Source: Neurospora intermedia (lineage: Eukaryota > Ascomycota > Sordariomycetes > Sordariales > Sordariaceae). From it: 64,000 bases of DNA. Below, one piece after another: positions 11,175-21,029 of the stretch (the stretch's first letter is position 1; each line of letters starts with the position of its first letter). Where the stretch lies: positions 1,860,001 to 1,924,000 of the forward strand of contig BTPP01000007.1 of the NCBI GenBank assembly GCA_037102815.1, read 5' to 3'. The position numbers and the translations under genes were made by a program. Under the pieces are notes generated by a model that was not told where the DNA came from, made no database searches, and saw nothing but the letters and a program-made list of their open reading frames with translations.

Positions 11175-13151
11175 TTATTCTTCATAAATTTGAACCTTTT
11201 CCACATATTCAAGAATATTACTAGCAATAAAATCCTCGATTGTATCGCCTCGACCTGCCGCCACTCTAAGAATGTACTCGTTTAGATTCTGTCTTCCTAG
11301 AATATCCACGTGATCCGCCGTATTCGGCCCTCCTCTCGGATTGAAACGTTCTGGTTCATGCGGCATCTCGACCACGGTTATTTTTGAGCCCGCAGGATTG
11401 TATCTCTTCATTTTCCACCCCTTATTGCACATGTACCCCAGACTCATAAGGTTCACTGTGCCATCGCCTTCGCCCAAAATCACACCGTGGTCAATGTGCC
11501 CCTGAGTCAAAGTCGTATCAATCGTCATCTTAAGATGCGTTGCCGTTCCCGGATCCGGCGCCCGATAGAAGTAGGCTCGCTCCGTCGGCTTCCCTACACC
11601 ATAAAAACAGTAGACCTTGAGGCTTGGTGCCAATGGTAGTCGTGTCTCTAGAGGGTTGATCCATTTCCGAGGGTCATTCTCGTTAGCCTCCACTTCCGCC
11701 CTCGTCTTCGCCACCCCGTGAGAGTAACTGCCTTTCACTTGATCGCGGTACCAGTCATCGGTTGTGTCAAGTATATAGTCCATCGCGTCTTCGATCGTAA
11801 AATTTCTGTCCGGTGTTGTTGATACATTTTGCCCGGCGCGGAAATTCAGCAACGATCCATAGCTATGCCCTTGGCCTGGCTGGTCATCTGGAGCCCAATC
11901 CAATTCTCCCCAGACAGCGTTACCGCCCATGGGAAGCATGGATGATATTCCAGGCATAGCACGGAATATCTCGGCGCGTTCCTCCTTGCTAAGGAATTTC
12001 TCGAGACCGTAAACCGCGAATGCATTCATCTGCGCCGTATCCCGCATTTCCCCGGAAAGGATCGCTGTTACATCTTTAACAGCTCCCAGCATGCATCCAC
12101 TGATATTGATCCATGAATCAACATGTCTTTCCACCCAGTCTTGGCCGCCCTGGCCGCCTTTCTCGGAAGCAACCCAGTGAAAGAAGTAGAACAGAACCTG
12201 ACTGCCCATGCTGTGAGAAGTCAAAACCACCTTCTTCTTGTGTATGAACACGGCTTGCTCAATGTAAGACTTGAGCCTGGAAAAGTAGTGATCGCGCACC
12301 TCGAGGTTTGCGTATGCTAATCGCCAGTCGTAAGCCGCTGTGTATGAGTTGGTTGGGTCGTAGCCAAGGGATGCTAGATTCTCGAGGATCTTATTCCATA
12401 TCCAGTAACCCGTGATAAAAAAGTCGGTTGCATCGAAACCCTGGGCGGCGCGTAGCTTGATACCCGGGGGATCTAATCCGGTTGTCTTGTCGAGCATGAT
12501 GTGCCTCTTCCACGCCTCTTTATCCATGACAAGAGCTCGCATCATGGTCCAGCTTCCCCAAAGCCGCTTCCGAAAATAAGGCAACGACAGCTCAGACGTG
12601 CTCCATGATTCTAGACCTGTAGAGATGACCCCGGGGATCATGACTATAGGGTGGTCGGCCGATAGGCCTTCGGCGCGCATCTTCATGCCTACCGAGAAGG
12701 CATCATCGCTCTCTATCAAGTCTCGTTCGCCGTTCTAGAGGCCGGCAGGTAAGGTCAGATACGTCAACAACAGCAAAGCTCCACATGCGCTATTGTTTCC
12801 ACTCACCATCAGGTCACGCATCTCTTTGACAAAGCCGGCAGGCAATACCTCGAACAAGCTGTCCACACTGAGCTCCTTGAGCTCGGGGAGAGGAAGATCG
12901 ATCAGATCATTGCTTTTAGCAAAGAAGCCAGCTGCTATAATCCCAAACAGACTCCCCAACAGGAATATTGCTGTCGTCTTGCGCCTTCGGGTCTTGGGAC
13001 GTTTGTGTATAACCTTGAAGATGGAAGTGACTTCACGCTGCTGATTATCGGGACTCGGCTCGCGGGATGTCGCGGTCTCGGAGGCAGTTTCCGACGCAAT
13101 CTCGCATTCGATGTCTTTGCCGACCAGCCTGCGCCGAACAGTTGTCGCCAT
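11175..13151 (-). CDS. LRO1: Phospholipid:diacylglycerol acyltransferase (PDAT)
   Basis: Exons are 13151-12807 and 12734-11175, giving 634 residues; the 72-base intron has donor GTGAGT and acceptor CTAG. The enzyme moves an acyl chain from a phospholipid to diacylglycerol to make triacylglycerol at the ER and nuclear envelope, without acyl-CoA. A short basic cytosolic N-terminus (KRPKTRRRK, about 51-59) precedes one membrane segment (TTAIFLLGSLFGIIAAGFFA, about 60-79). The rest is the LCAT-type alpha/beta-hydrolase domain. The nucleophile elbow is SHSMGSQ (Ser about 287), with an acid candidate in GEGDGTVN (about 538) and a His in ADHVDILG (about 589); the PDAT feature YDWRLAY is also present. 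Length fits yeast Lro1 (661). The end of the gene borders an A+T-rich patch, but the terminal residues still look like the family. Lipid-droplet formation is the likely role. Confidence 0.95.
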
Positions 13152-14205
13152 TTCTCAGGATGCCGTGGCTGTTGCCGCCGCCGTAAGTTGCCGTTACAGC
13201 GCGAGGAAGATAGATTATCGGAGGGCAAAAGAAAATCAAGCTGGAGCAAGTGCGGATGAGCCGGGCTGTCGGACCGGTCAAATAAGCGAGCCGGTCACCG
13301 GAAGGGGCGGGCGTGATGTTTTGAATTGGCGGGCCTGCTCGAATTGCGTGATGTAGTGTACGTATCGGGTTCTGATAGTGGGCTGGCTGTTTGGCGCCGC
13401 CTCCGGTGACGCTACGGTCGTAGGGCTGGAGCGGGGAGTGTGGCACCACGCTTGGTGTATGGATCACTTGGGTCATCGGCGATCTCGCCCTCCGGATGAG
13501 TCGAAGCTGCGATTTCGCACCCCACGACAGGAGTCGAGGGAATACTTAGGTATCAATGCAAGATGTGTGAGCTACTACTAAGAATACAATGCAGAATGTA
13601 TTAACGGAAGTAGCGTACTAGAACGTTAATCCGCGCCTACCTTCAAAAACTTGCGTGTCCTGGACTCGAACCGGGCTTGGCTGTCGCTTACACTTGGGTG
13701 GTTGACACGAAAGCCTGCATTAACGGCGCAAGTGCCGTCAACAGAAGAGTGACGGGATGCGTTTTTATCCGACACATCCAAGGTCTCCCGAAGACAGCCC
13801 TAAGTCGGGGCGGCGTGACACTGACGTGAGGCCGATGAGTTAAGCATGGGAGGAACAGGTGTGGGCGGACGAAGTAAAAAATGTTTAAAATGGATGGCTT
13901 CGAGTGATGGGGTGTCTGTGATAAATAGGCCATCTATCCACTTACAAGGGAGATGTTGACACGCAACTGGCCTACATATTTACTGCACAGTAAGTTCACT
14001 ACAGTCGTCCGACTCTCATGCAGAAAGACATGTGAAATCAGAGCTGCCCCTCCGTACTACCTAACTACCCCAGCTCGCCCAGCTGAGACAGAACCAGGTA
14101 GGGGACTTCTGAACAGCATATTCTCCATCTTAATCCAGCCGCGTGCCCCCCTTTTCGTCTTCTCGAACGCAGCACAAAACGTTTCGGATCCAGCTTCTTA
14201 TCGAC
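13152..14205. other. Divergent promoter region between LRO1 and NAA30
   Basis: LRO1 and NAA30 are transcribed away from each other, so both promoters lie here. The only other structure I see is the tRNA-like remnant at 13652-13711. The stretch 13160-13330 is G+C-rich, as expected of the LRO1 5' UTR. Confidence 0.6.
13652..13711 (-). ncRNA. tRNA-like Pol III remnant with B box and T5 terminator
   Basis: On the minus strand a 60-base segment starts TTCGTGT and ends ACACGCA, pairing 6 of 7 as an acceptor stem. It contains GGTTCGAGTCC, which matches the Pol III B-box consensus GGTTCGANTCC exactly and would form a T arm with one C.A mismatch. Two bases beyond the end comes TTTTT, a Pol III terminator. 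The body is about 13 bases too short for a full tRNA: I cannot place a normal D arm plus anticodon arm, and no anticodon can be assigned. It is best read as a truncated tRNA or tRNA-derived gene. Chance similarity is possible. Confidence 0.35.
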
Positions 14206-14891
14206 ATGGAAACCACAACCGAAAAGGCGATAGTAGGAACGGAAGTACCGCGTGTCGAAGAGCTTCCAGAAGAGCTTCAGTACATCAAATATGAGCATAA
14301 GCTGGAGGCAGAATACCTCCCAGCTATCCGCGCGCTGATATCAAAAGACCTAAGCGAGCCTTACAGCATATATGTATATCGGTACTTTCTTTACCAATGG
14401 GGCCACTTGTGTTTTATGGTATGTGGACGTTCTCGACCTGTTCAGGCTTGCGTATGGGCATGGGGCCAGGTGAGCTGACCGCTCAACAAACCCAACAGGC
14501 CTTGCACCCAGTCGACTCTTCTCTTATAGGTGTGATCATCTGCAAACTCGAACCGCACGCTTCTCACTCTCCGCCCACTCTTCGCGGATACATTGCTATG
14601 CTTGCCGTCTCTTCTCAACATCGCGGACACGGAATTGCGACAGAACTGGTTAGGAGAGCCATCGACGCCATGGCTCAGCGAGACGCCGACGAGATTGTCT
14701 TGGAGACAGAGGAGACCAACATCCCGGCCATGCGACTTTACGAGCGCCTGGGCTTCGTCCGCTCCAAAAAGCTTCACCGTTATTATCTGAACGGAAACAG
14801 CGCATATAGATTGGTCCTCCTCCTCAGATCTGTCGATGCGGATGCGACAAACGACTACGCCCTTGACGACCGAGACATTGCGCTTCGATGA
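14206..14891 (+). CDS. NAA30: N-alpha-acetyltransferase, NatC catalytic subunit
   Basis: Exons are 14206-14418 and 14499-14891, giving 201 residues; the intron is 80 bases (donor GTATGT, acceptor ACAG). The protein is a GNAT-fold enzyme that acetylates N-termini beginning Met-Leu/Ile/Phe/Trp as part of NatC, on ribosomes in the cytosol. The family signature LSEPYSIYVYRYFLYQW (about 51-67) is complete. The acetyl-CoA loop is QHRGHGIA (about 110-118), followed by DEIVLETEETNIPAMRLYERLGF. The start at 14206 gives a 25-residue tail before the conserved part, slightly longer than in yeast Mak3 (176 residues). Nothing appears broken. An acidic C-terminal end (DYALDDRDIALR) is extra relative to yeast. 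Confidence 0.95.
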
Positions 14892-16602
14892 ATCTGTTAG
14901 TCAAAGACTGTCCGAGCCGTTGCTGGGAGCAGCAGTGTGCCGCCATCACAACCCCTTTGGTGCCTGTCCTTCCCTTCACCATCGACGCACCACGACTTGG
15001 GGGCCCAATGCTGGAGGCTTCGGGTGTAAGATGGACAGGATAACAAGGAATGTGGATCGTGGCTAGCGCCCTGAATCTTCGTCTGGTCTCTATAACGGTA
15101 TCTCATGACGGAAAGGAAGATGCCCTTTGAAGAATGTGATGATGATCAGGTCGAGGTATGGAGCCATCCATAGCTTGAGCATATTGGCACCCCCACGGGT
15201 TCACCCCCAAATGAGGGTTTTCACCTCTCCGCATGCTGCGTGGCCCGAACGTTGACAACCATGAATACTGAATAGCCGGTCTCATGGTATCTACCTGCCC
15301 GCGAGGCCTGGGGCGTTAAGAGGTTTTTAGATGTAAGGTGACACTGCGGTGAAGTGTAAGGTTCGTGGGTTGTGGACCTTAAGCTCAGTCATAAGTTGAG
15401 ATGTTGGCAGACACATATGTTACAGAGTCAAAAAGACTTGCTTGAGGACGTTTCGGAGGCATGGACTGTTGATGTATTAAGGCAACGGAATCAACCCGAC
15501 CACTTGTCTGCCGGCCAAGCTGGCCTCGTTCGTTGAATACATAATATATTGAAGTGGTTAAAGCTTCAGTCGTGAACACTGCCGGCGTGAGGTACCAAGT
15601 TTAAATGGTAGAGGTATGGAATGATGGCCTACCGAAAGGCCCCACTTGCTCTTTTTGCAGGTTGGGGTCACAAGTATGTTACCAACCTACTTGGGTTCTG
15701 CTGCCGCCTGGGACTGCAATATACATACATGTGCCGTACGGTAGTGTAGAGGTACATCGCTGCATTGCCTGCCGTACGCCGTTTTGAGCGACAGTCTTAC
15801 ATCACAAGTACTTGGAGGGACGGTCTACCCACCTTTAGACGTGTGCAGGAGTGTACATAGATATGTACTTGGAGATGGAAGGTGAATGGCGTAGAGACCT
15901 CTCCACGTGTGCAGGTGGTACAGTAGAAACCCCTGCTCGTGCATGCACCTGATAATGCATAATACCCTCTAAATGCTAGCAACTGCCAGTCCGCAATTAT
16001 TTAGTATGAGAAAGTGCTAAAATGCATATTTGCACATCTGGCGGCCCATCAAATTGGTGGGTATGCACTTACTGGTGGGGGTTTTAGGGGTATTTAGGGC
16101 CTAGCAGCAATGCTAAAACCCCCTAAACCCCCCCAAAATTCCCATACTAGGGCGGCCAGAGAGTCTTGGCATAGGAATGTAAGTGCATGGGCCCTCTAAA
16201 TGCATGGGAAATGGCTGCCCGGATTACATGCACGAACAGGGGTTTCTACTGTATGTACTATCTAAGGTAGGTAAGGCAGCCCCCACAACCCCGATGTCAC
16301 TACTCACTACCTACTGGGGGCACACTACAACTTTAAGTACGGAACTCCCCACAGCCTTGCATCGATGGACTGCACCCTAGAACTATACCGAGCAGGCCTC
16401 TCCCTAAATCCGCCGCATTTAACTGCCCGTTTCCTTCCCAAGCAACGACATCCTCCCGCGCAGCCTCGATAACCCCGTAGATCCAACGCGGCGGACTAGG
16501 TCGGCAAAGGTACACATTGCCTATGCGATCCCAGCACGCCGCCTTTCGTGATGCCCAGTTCATTGGTCTCGACGACAACATTGGTGCTGCTCGCTTGAGA
16601 AC
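14892..16602. other. Intergenic region, 1.7 kb, with a MITE
   Basis: No gene is supported. The main feature is the TA-flanked inverted-repeat element at 15921-16251. The flanks are rich in short motifs such as GTACATA and TACCTAC. The right part, 16380-16602, is more G+C-balanced and is probably the LDB17 5' UTR. Confidence 0.6.
15921..16251. mobile_element. 331-bp MITE with inverted ends and TA target duplication
   Basis: The left end reads CAGTAGAAACCCCTGCTCGT and continues GCATG. The right end, on the other strand, reads the same for 25 bases except one C/T transition. Both ends are bounded by TA (15919-15920 and 16252-16253), the target duplication used by Tc1/mariner/pogo-type transposases. 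There is no coding capacity. The centre (16075-16137) has G-rich GGGGGTTTTAGGGG and C-rich CTAAAACCCCCTAAACC arms that can fold on each other. The element sits in the 5' flank of LDB17, about 350 bases from its start codon. It is not A+T-biased, so it seems to have escaped heavy RIP, as short elements do. Confidence 0.8.
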
Positions 16603-18484
16603 ATGGCGGACCTCGAGGTCACTGAGCCTGTTGAGAACGAGCAGCAGTTTTGGCACGGTGAGCAAGCTTGCTAAATGGCCCTCCCCTTTTGTGGTGCGCT
16701 TGTTTCAATCGCTGAACAAATACCTTTCGCAGCCCTGAACAGCATCCTTTCCGCCCCCTGCCCTACCCCCGAGTCCCTCGACGACGTTCTGCGATCATGG
16801 CTTGAACTGGTCGCGACCGGCCGGGACCGCTATCTCGACGATGAAGACGACATCGCGACATGTTCCCAACAGCTCCGACTTAGCAGCATCTTCAGACAGA
16901 ACGCCGACTATGTCCGTACCCAGATCATATACAGCCTATTGCAGGAGGACGAGTACGGGCCGTTGCATGTCATTTCCAACTTCCTCCTGCTAGATGGCCG
17001 TGCCGAGGAAGAGACATTTCGGCGCATGGTCAACGAAGGATGTTTTTTGCGACTGCTCGAGCTCATCAAGAGTTGCGGCGCGCACGATGGCCGTCTTCAC
17101 CGACTACTTCTCGAGTTGATGTACGAGATGTCTCGCATCGAAAAGTTGCCGCATCAAGACTTGGCTCAGGTAGAAGACGAATTCGTCATTTACCTCTTCC
17201 AACTTATCGAGGCCTTCTCTGACGACGTGGACGATCCGTACCATTACGCCGTTATTCGTGTCCTGGTATGTTGTTGTGCCCCAAATCCGCTTTACGACCT
17301 AACCACTAACGTTGGCCATGGGTAAGCTGGTCATGAACGAGCAATACATGGTTGCGTCGGCATCCGGAGCTGTTGACCCAACTGCGCCTGTTACTCATAT
17401 CACAAACCGAGTCGTCAAAGTCCTCAGCCTCCATGGCCCGTCTTTCCGAACTTTTGGCGAGAACATTATCTTGCTTCTCAATCGAGCAACCGAAACATCA
17501 CTCCAGCTGATAATACTGAAGCTGCTGTATCTGTTATTCACCACCAAGGCGACATATGAATACTTTTACACCAACGACTTGCGCGTCCTTCTTGACGTCA
17601 TCATTCGTAATCTGCTCGACTTGCCAGTGGAAATGAATACCTTGAGACACACATATCTGCGCGTTCTCGCTCCATTACTATCGCACACCCAGCTCAGCCA
17701 GCCGCCACATTACAAGCGCGATCAAATTCTTAGCTTGCTTGAAATACTTCGTGGCTCAGGAAGTGCGCACTTCCTACCGCCCGAGCCAACTACCCTCCGC
17801 TTGGTTGAGCGTGTCGCAAATATTCCATGGCTAGTGGACGATGAGGACGTCTTGAGTCCTGTTCCCATGAAGAGCCTCACGCAGGCGCAAAACGGTAGTA
17901 CCGTTAGCGTCATTGCAAACGTCCACGAGAAGCCAGGTATAGAAACACCAAGCAGAAAATCAAATCTCGCTCGTGAGCTCAGGCATGAACAGGAGGATGC
18001 GGAAGACACCGTGAGGTCAATAATTGCCGTCAGTCCCGCGAGCGATACGCCAGAAACTACAACCTCGAATCTCTCGGTATCGAGTACCATCGAAGGGCAC
18101 AAAGCAGCAGGCCGTCGAAAGCCGTCACCACCGCCGGCAAGACGGCTGAGGGCCCAGAAATCGCTTCCCATTGTTCCAAAGCATCGCCATGGTGTGCCGG
18201 TTTCCCCGCAACCACCACATACGCCAACAAGGATGATCGAGAATTCCACATTTGCCCAAGGTGACAAGCACGGGGTTGCTGCTGCTAGCAGCTCATCACC
18301 GACAGCGGCTTCGGCTGCGGAAGCCGTATCTGGTGATGGCAAGGTGAGTGGACTAGTGGCCAAAAAGCAGCCCCCCAAGCTCCCCCCTCCACGGCGCGGC
18401 AAACTCAGGGCTGTCAACAGTTTGTCGACATTACATCCGGTGACGGAGTCGCTACCCCAAACTGGGTCGACACCGGTAGCTTAG
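16603..18484 (+). CDS. LDB17: LDB17/Dip1/SPIN90 family actin regulator
   Basis: Exons are 16603-16657, 16733-17265 and 17327-18484, giving 581 residues; introns are 75 and 61 bases. The second intron carries CTAAC before an AAG acceptor. The first exon encodes [18 protein letters not shown] and joins in frame to ALNSILSAP. Residues about 20-415 form the helical SPIN90 leucine-rich (DUF2013) domain, including the family signature LVMNEQYMV at the third exon and [27 protein letters not shown]. The tail is disordered with proline motifs that look like SH3 ligands ([25 protein letters not shown]). In yeasts this family activates Arp2/3 to start unbranched actin filaments at endocytic patches, and binds SH3 proteins through such motifs. 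The exon 1 assignment rests on splice logic and family fit. Confidence 0.9.
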
Positions 18485-19663
18485 TCGGCGCCTTGTACGG
18501 TAACTGATAAGGATCTTAATTTGCGGGTCGGATTTACTGTGATGTCGAGCATTCTATCCAACACCAAGGTGGCTCACCCCAGCAATGCGATTCTTGCGAA
18601 CATGACATTCTGTAGATAGAGTCACAGGAAAACGTGATAGAGCCCTGAATTGCCCTGGCATGGGGCACAAAAAAACAAAAAAGGACAAAAAGAGGAGAGG
18701 ACACGAGGTTGCCCAAGTCACATGTTTCGATCGGCTTGCAAGCCTTCGAGGGTATATCGACGAACACTGTATGGGGTATCTTGTCAAACTCACCTCGGGT
18801 TAGCCGGCGGATCACTATTCCAGTTGTCACTCTTACTGGACAGCAGAGGTTTCGCTGGTTCCCAAAATGGCCAAGGATATTAGGTAAGGCGTTGTATCAG
18901 AGGAGGTTGAGAGGAGGTTATGTTAGAAGGTGTTGGATAAGGGAATCTGAATGTTGTGTGTCATTTTCATCAGAGAGAAGCAAAGCGGGCAGCCACAGGC
19001 CCCGTATATCCTTTGTAGGATGAAATGTAACGGCTGCCGTAGCATTCTAACCACAACCAAGCGCTGTACCCAGTAAGGTTGACATTATACAAGCAATGTC
19101 TATTCACGAAGTCAAGGGCAGTCAATTGACGGGGTGAATGAAATTACCCGTTTCGAGCCCGTCTCCCCGTCCACTCCCGTCTTGGCGGTGCAGTGGATGG
19201 CGGGGCGGCGAGGATCCACGTCCCGAGCCGGACCCCGGTCTTTTCTCGGCCGGCTCCAATTACTTTTCGGGCGGCCGACCGCGCGCCTGTGCCTTGCAGC
19301 ATTGTCTCGCTCCTAGTGTTCCCGCCCATAGCAGTGTCACCTCTATCACCGCCGCCCACACGACCTCAGATCCTGCCCCGACTCTGTCCGGAAGTTCTGA
19401 ACTGCGCGCAACTAGCGACCTTTGCGCGCACACATCGGCAAATCTTTCCCTCACGCGACTACTGTGTTAAGGGACCGAAACACCGAAACGACCGAACGCC
19501 GAATCGTCGCATCAAATTCGACCGGCCACCCGAACTCTGCCCCGCAAGTCCTCAAGTTCATTCGAGAAGGACCCTGCCAGAGGCCGTGGATACGAGATCA
19601 ACCCTTAAAGGCTAGACAGCCACCAAACAACAAAGAAGGAAACAGGAAACAGAGTCAGCAAAA
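18485..19663. other. Intergenic region between LDB17 and MRPS17
   Basis: No gene is supported. 19130-19663 is G+C-rich and free of obvious repeats and probably contains the uS17m promoter and 5' UTR. Open frames here overlap on both strands and resemble no known protein. Confidence 0.55.
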
Positions 19664-20271
19664 ATGGCCTCGACGATAGCAGCGGCTACGAAAGTCTCCC
19701 GGAAGCTGTTCCGTGAACTTCACGGTGTCGTCGTGACCTCTGGCCTGATTGATAAGACGGTCAAGGTCAGGGTAGGCGGGCAGAAGTTCAACAAGTTCCT
19801 CCAAAAGGTGTGTATGCGAACCCACGGCTAATCTCCAAGACACGGGGAGACATAGTAGGAGAGTCGTCAGCTAACCTTTTTTTTCCTTTCTTTTTTTCTT
19901 CTTTTCCACCCATCCAGCACTTCGACGATCCAAAACAATACCTGGTCCACGACCCCAACAACTCTCTCCGTGCCGGTGACGTGGTCGCCATCATGCCCGG
20001 CTTCATCACTAGCAAATCCAAGCGGCACGTGGTCAAGCATATCATTGCGCCCGCCGGCACGCCGATCGAGGAGCGCCCGGCCATCCCTTCACTGGATGAG
20101 CTCTGGGACGCCAAGGACGCGGCAAAGGCGGCCAAGAAGGAGCGCAAGGTGCTGCGGGAAAAGATTCAGGCAGCTGAGGAGGCGATTGAGCTTGCTGAGA
20201 GAATGGCCCGCCACGCCGTGAGGGAGATTGCGATGCGCGAGAAGATCATCAGCTTACAAAAGGTTGATTGA
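19664..20271 (+). CDS. MRPS17: Mitochondrial small ribosomal subunit protein uS17m
   Basis: Exons are 19664-19807 and 19918-20271, giving 165 residues; the 110-base intron ends in a long pyrimidine stretch before CATCCAG. The start context is AAAATGGCC. The S17 OB-fold covers residues about 17-90: LHGVVVTSGLIDKTVKVRV, then FLQKHFDDPKQYLVHDPNN across the splice and LRAGDVVAIMPGF. The rest is a charged coiled-coil-like tail (about 110-165, rich in Ala, Lys and Glu), as in fungal mitochondrial S17. The first residues are basic/hydroxylated and could serve for mitochondrial import. The protein binds the 5' domain of small-subunit rRNA. The intact S17 motifs make the call firm. Confidence 0.93.
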
Positions 20272-21029
20272 GGAACGCAGTGTGGGCAAGCCGAGTGACG
20301 AAGATGAGGGACCAGTACTGGAGCGAGATGCATTCCGACATACGTTGGTTCATGCACGTCCTCACTAATTGTGTCTTTTGCTAAAGGATGGTGTTGACGC
20401 TGGGGGAGGAGAGAAAAGGGGGGTGGTGGTTGGTTATGGTCCGAGGTGTCTAGACTTGTTTCAAGGATTGTGTCGAGAAGGCATAACCAGATTTCGAGCA
20501 CAATCTGTTGGTAAACACGTGCAGGATCATCGAAGTAGACACGCTGTACGATATAAAGGACAACGTTAGATGTCACAAAAGGGATGGGAGGCATGGTGTC
20601 CGGAACTATTCGTCAACCTCTCGGAATGAACGACGGGCAAGGGCGCAATGGATGGAAGGGTGATTATACCAATTGACACATGGACAGCAGCGTGCAAACC
20701 AACTCCAGTGCGCGCTGAATGATTTATTTGGCTAGCAAAGCCGAATTCTACTTAGATTGCTGTGTGATGGACTACGATCACCTCCGCCCTCTTTGCTGCC
20801 ACATATGGGTGCTTTCTGAATGCGCACCGTTACTTTTCCGCTCTGCTCCTTGCCCTGACAGCTTATAGATACCTATAGTTGTGATGCCTGTCACACTCTT
20901 TGATTTGTATCAACGAGCAATACCCTTCTTCGATGTGATTTCTACAGGCTTGCCAGACCCAGACATTACCCATTCCCTGACAGCCTGAGTACCTTACTCT
21001 GATTCGTCGCCTCGTGGCCTACTCCCTCA
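20272..21029. other. Intergenic region between convergent MRPS17 and the AAA ATPase
   Basis: It holds two 3' UTRs. No gene, repeat or hairpin stood out. Confidence 0.55.

Noticed and set aside
16080-16137. Interstitial telomere repeat
   Set aside because: TTTAGGG-like words are irregular and arranged as a hairpin inside the MITE, not as a TTAGGG array.
15964-16202. CCCTCTAAATGC direct copies inside the MITE as a possible CRISPR-like or satellite repeat
   Set aside because: Only two copies; explained as internal structure of the element.
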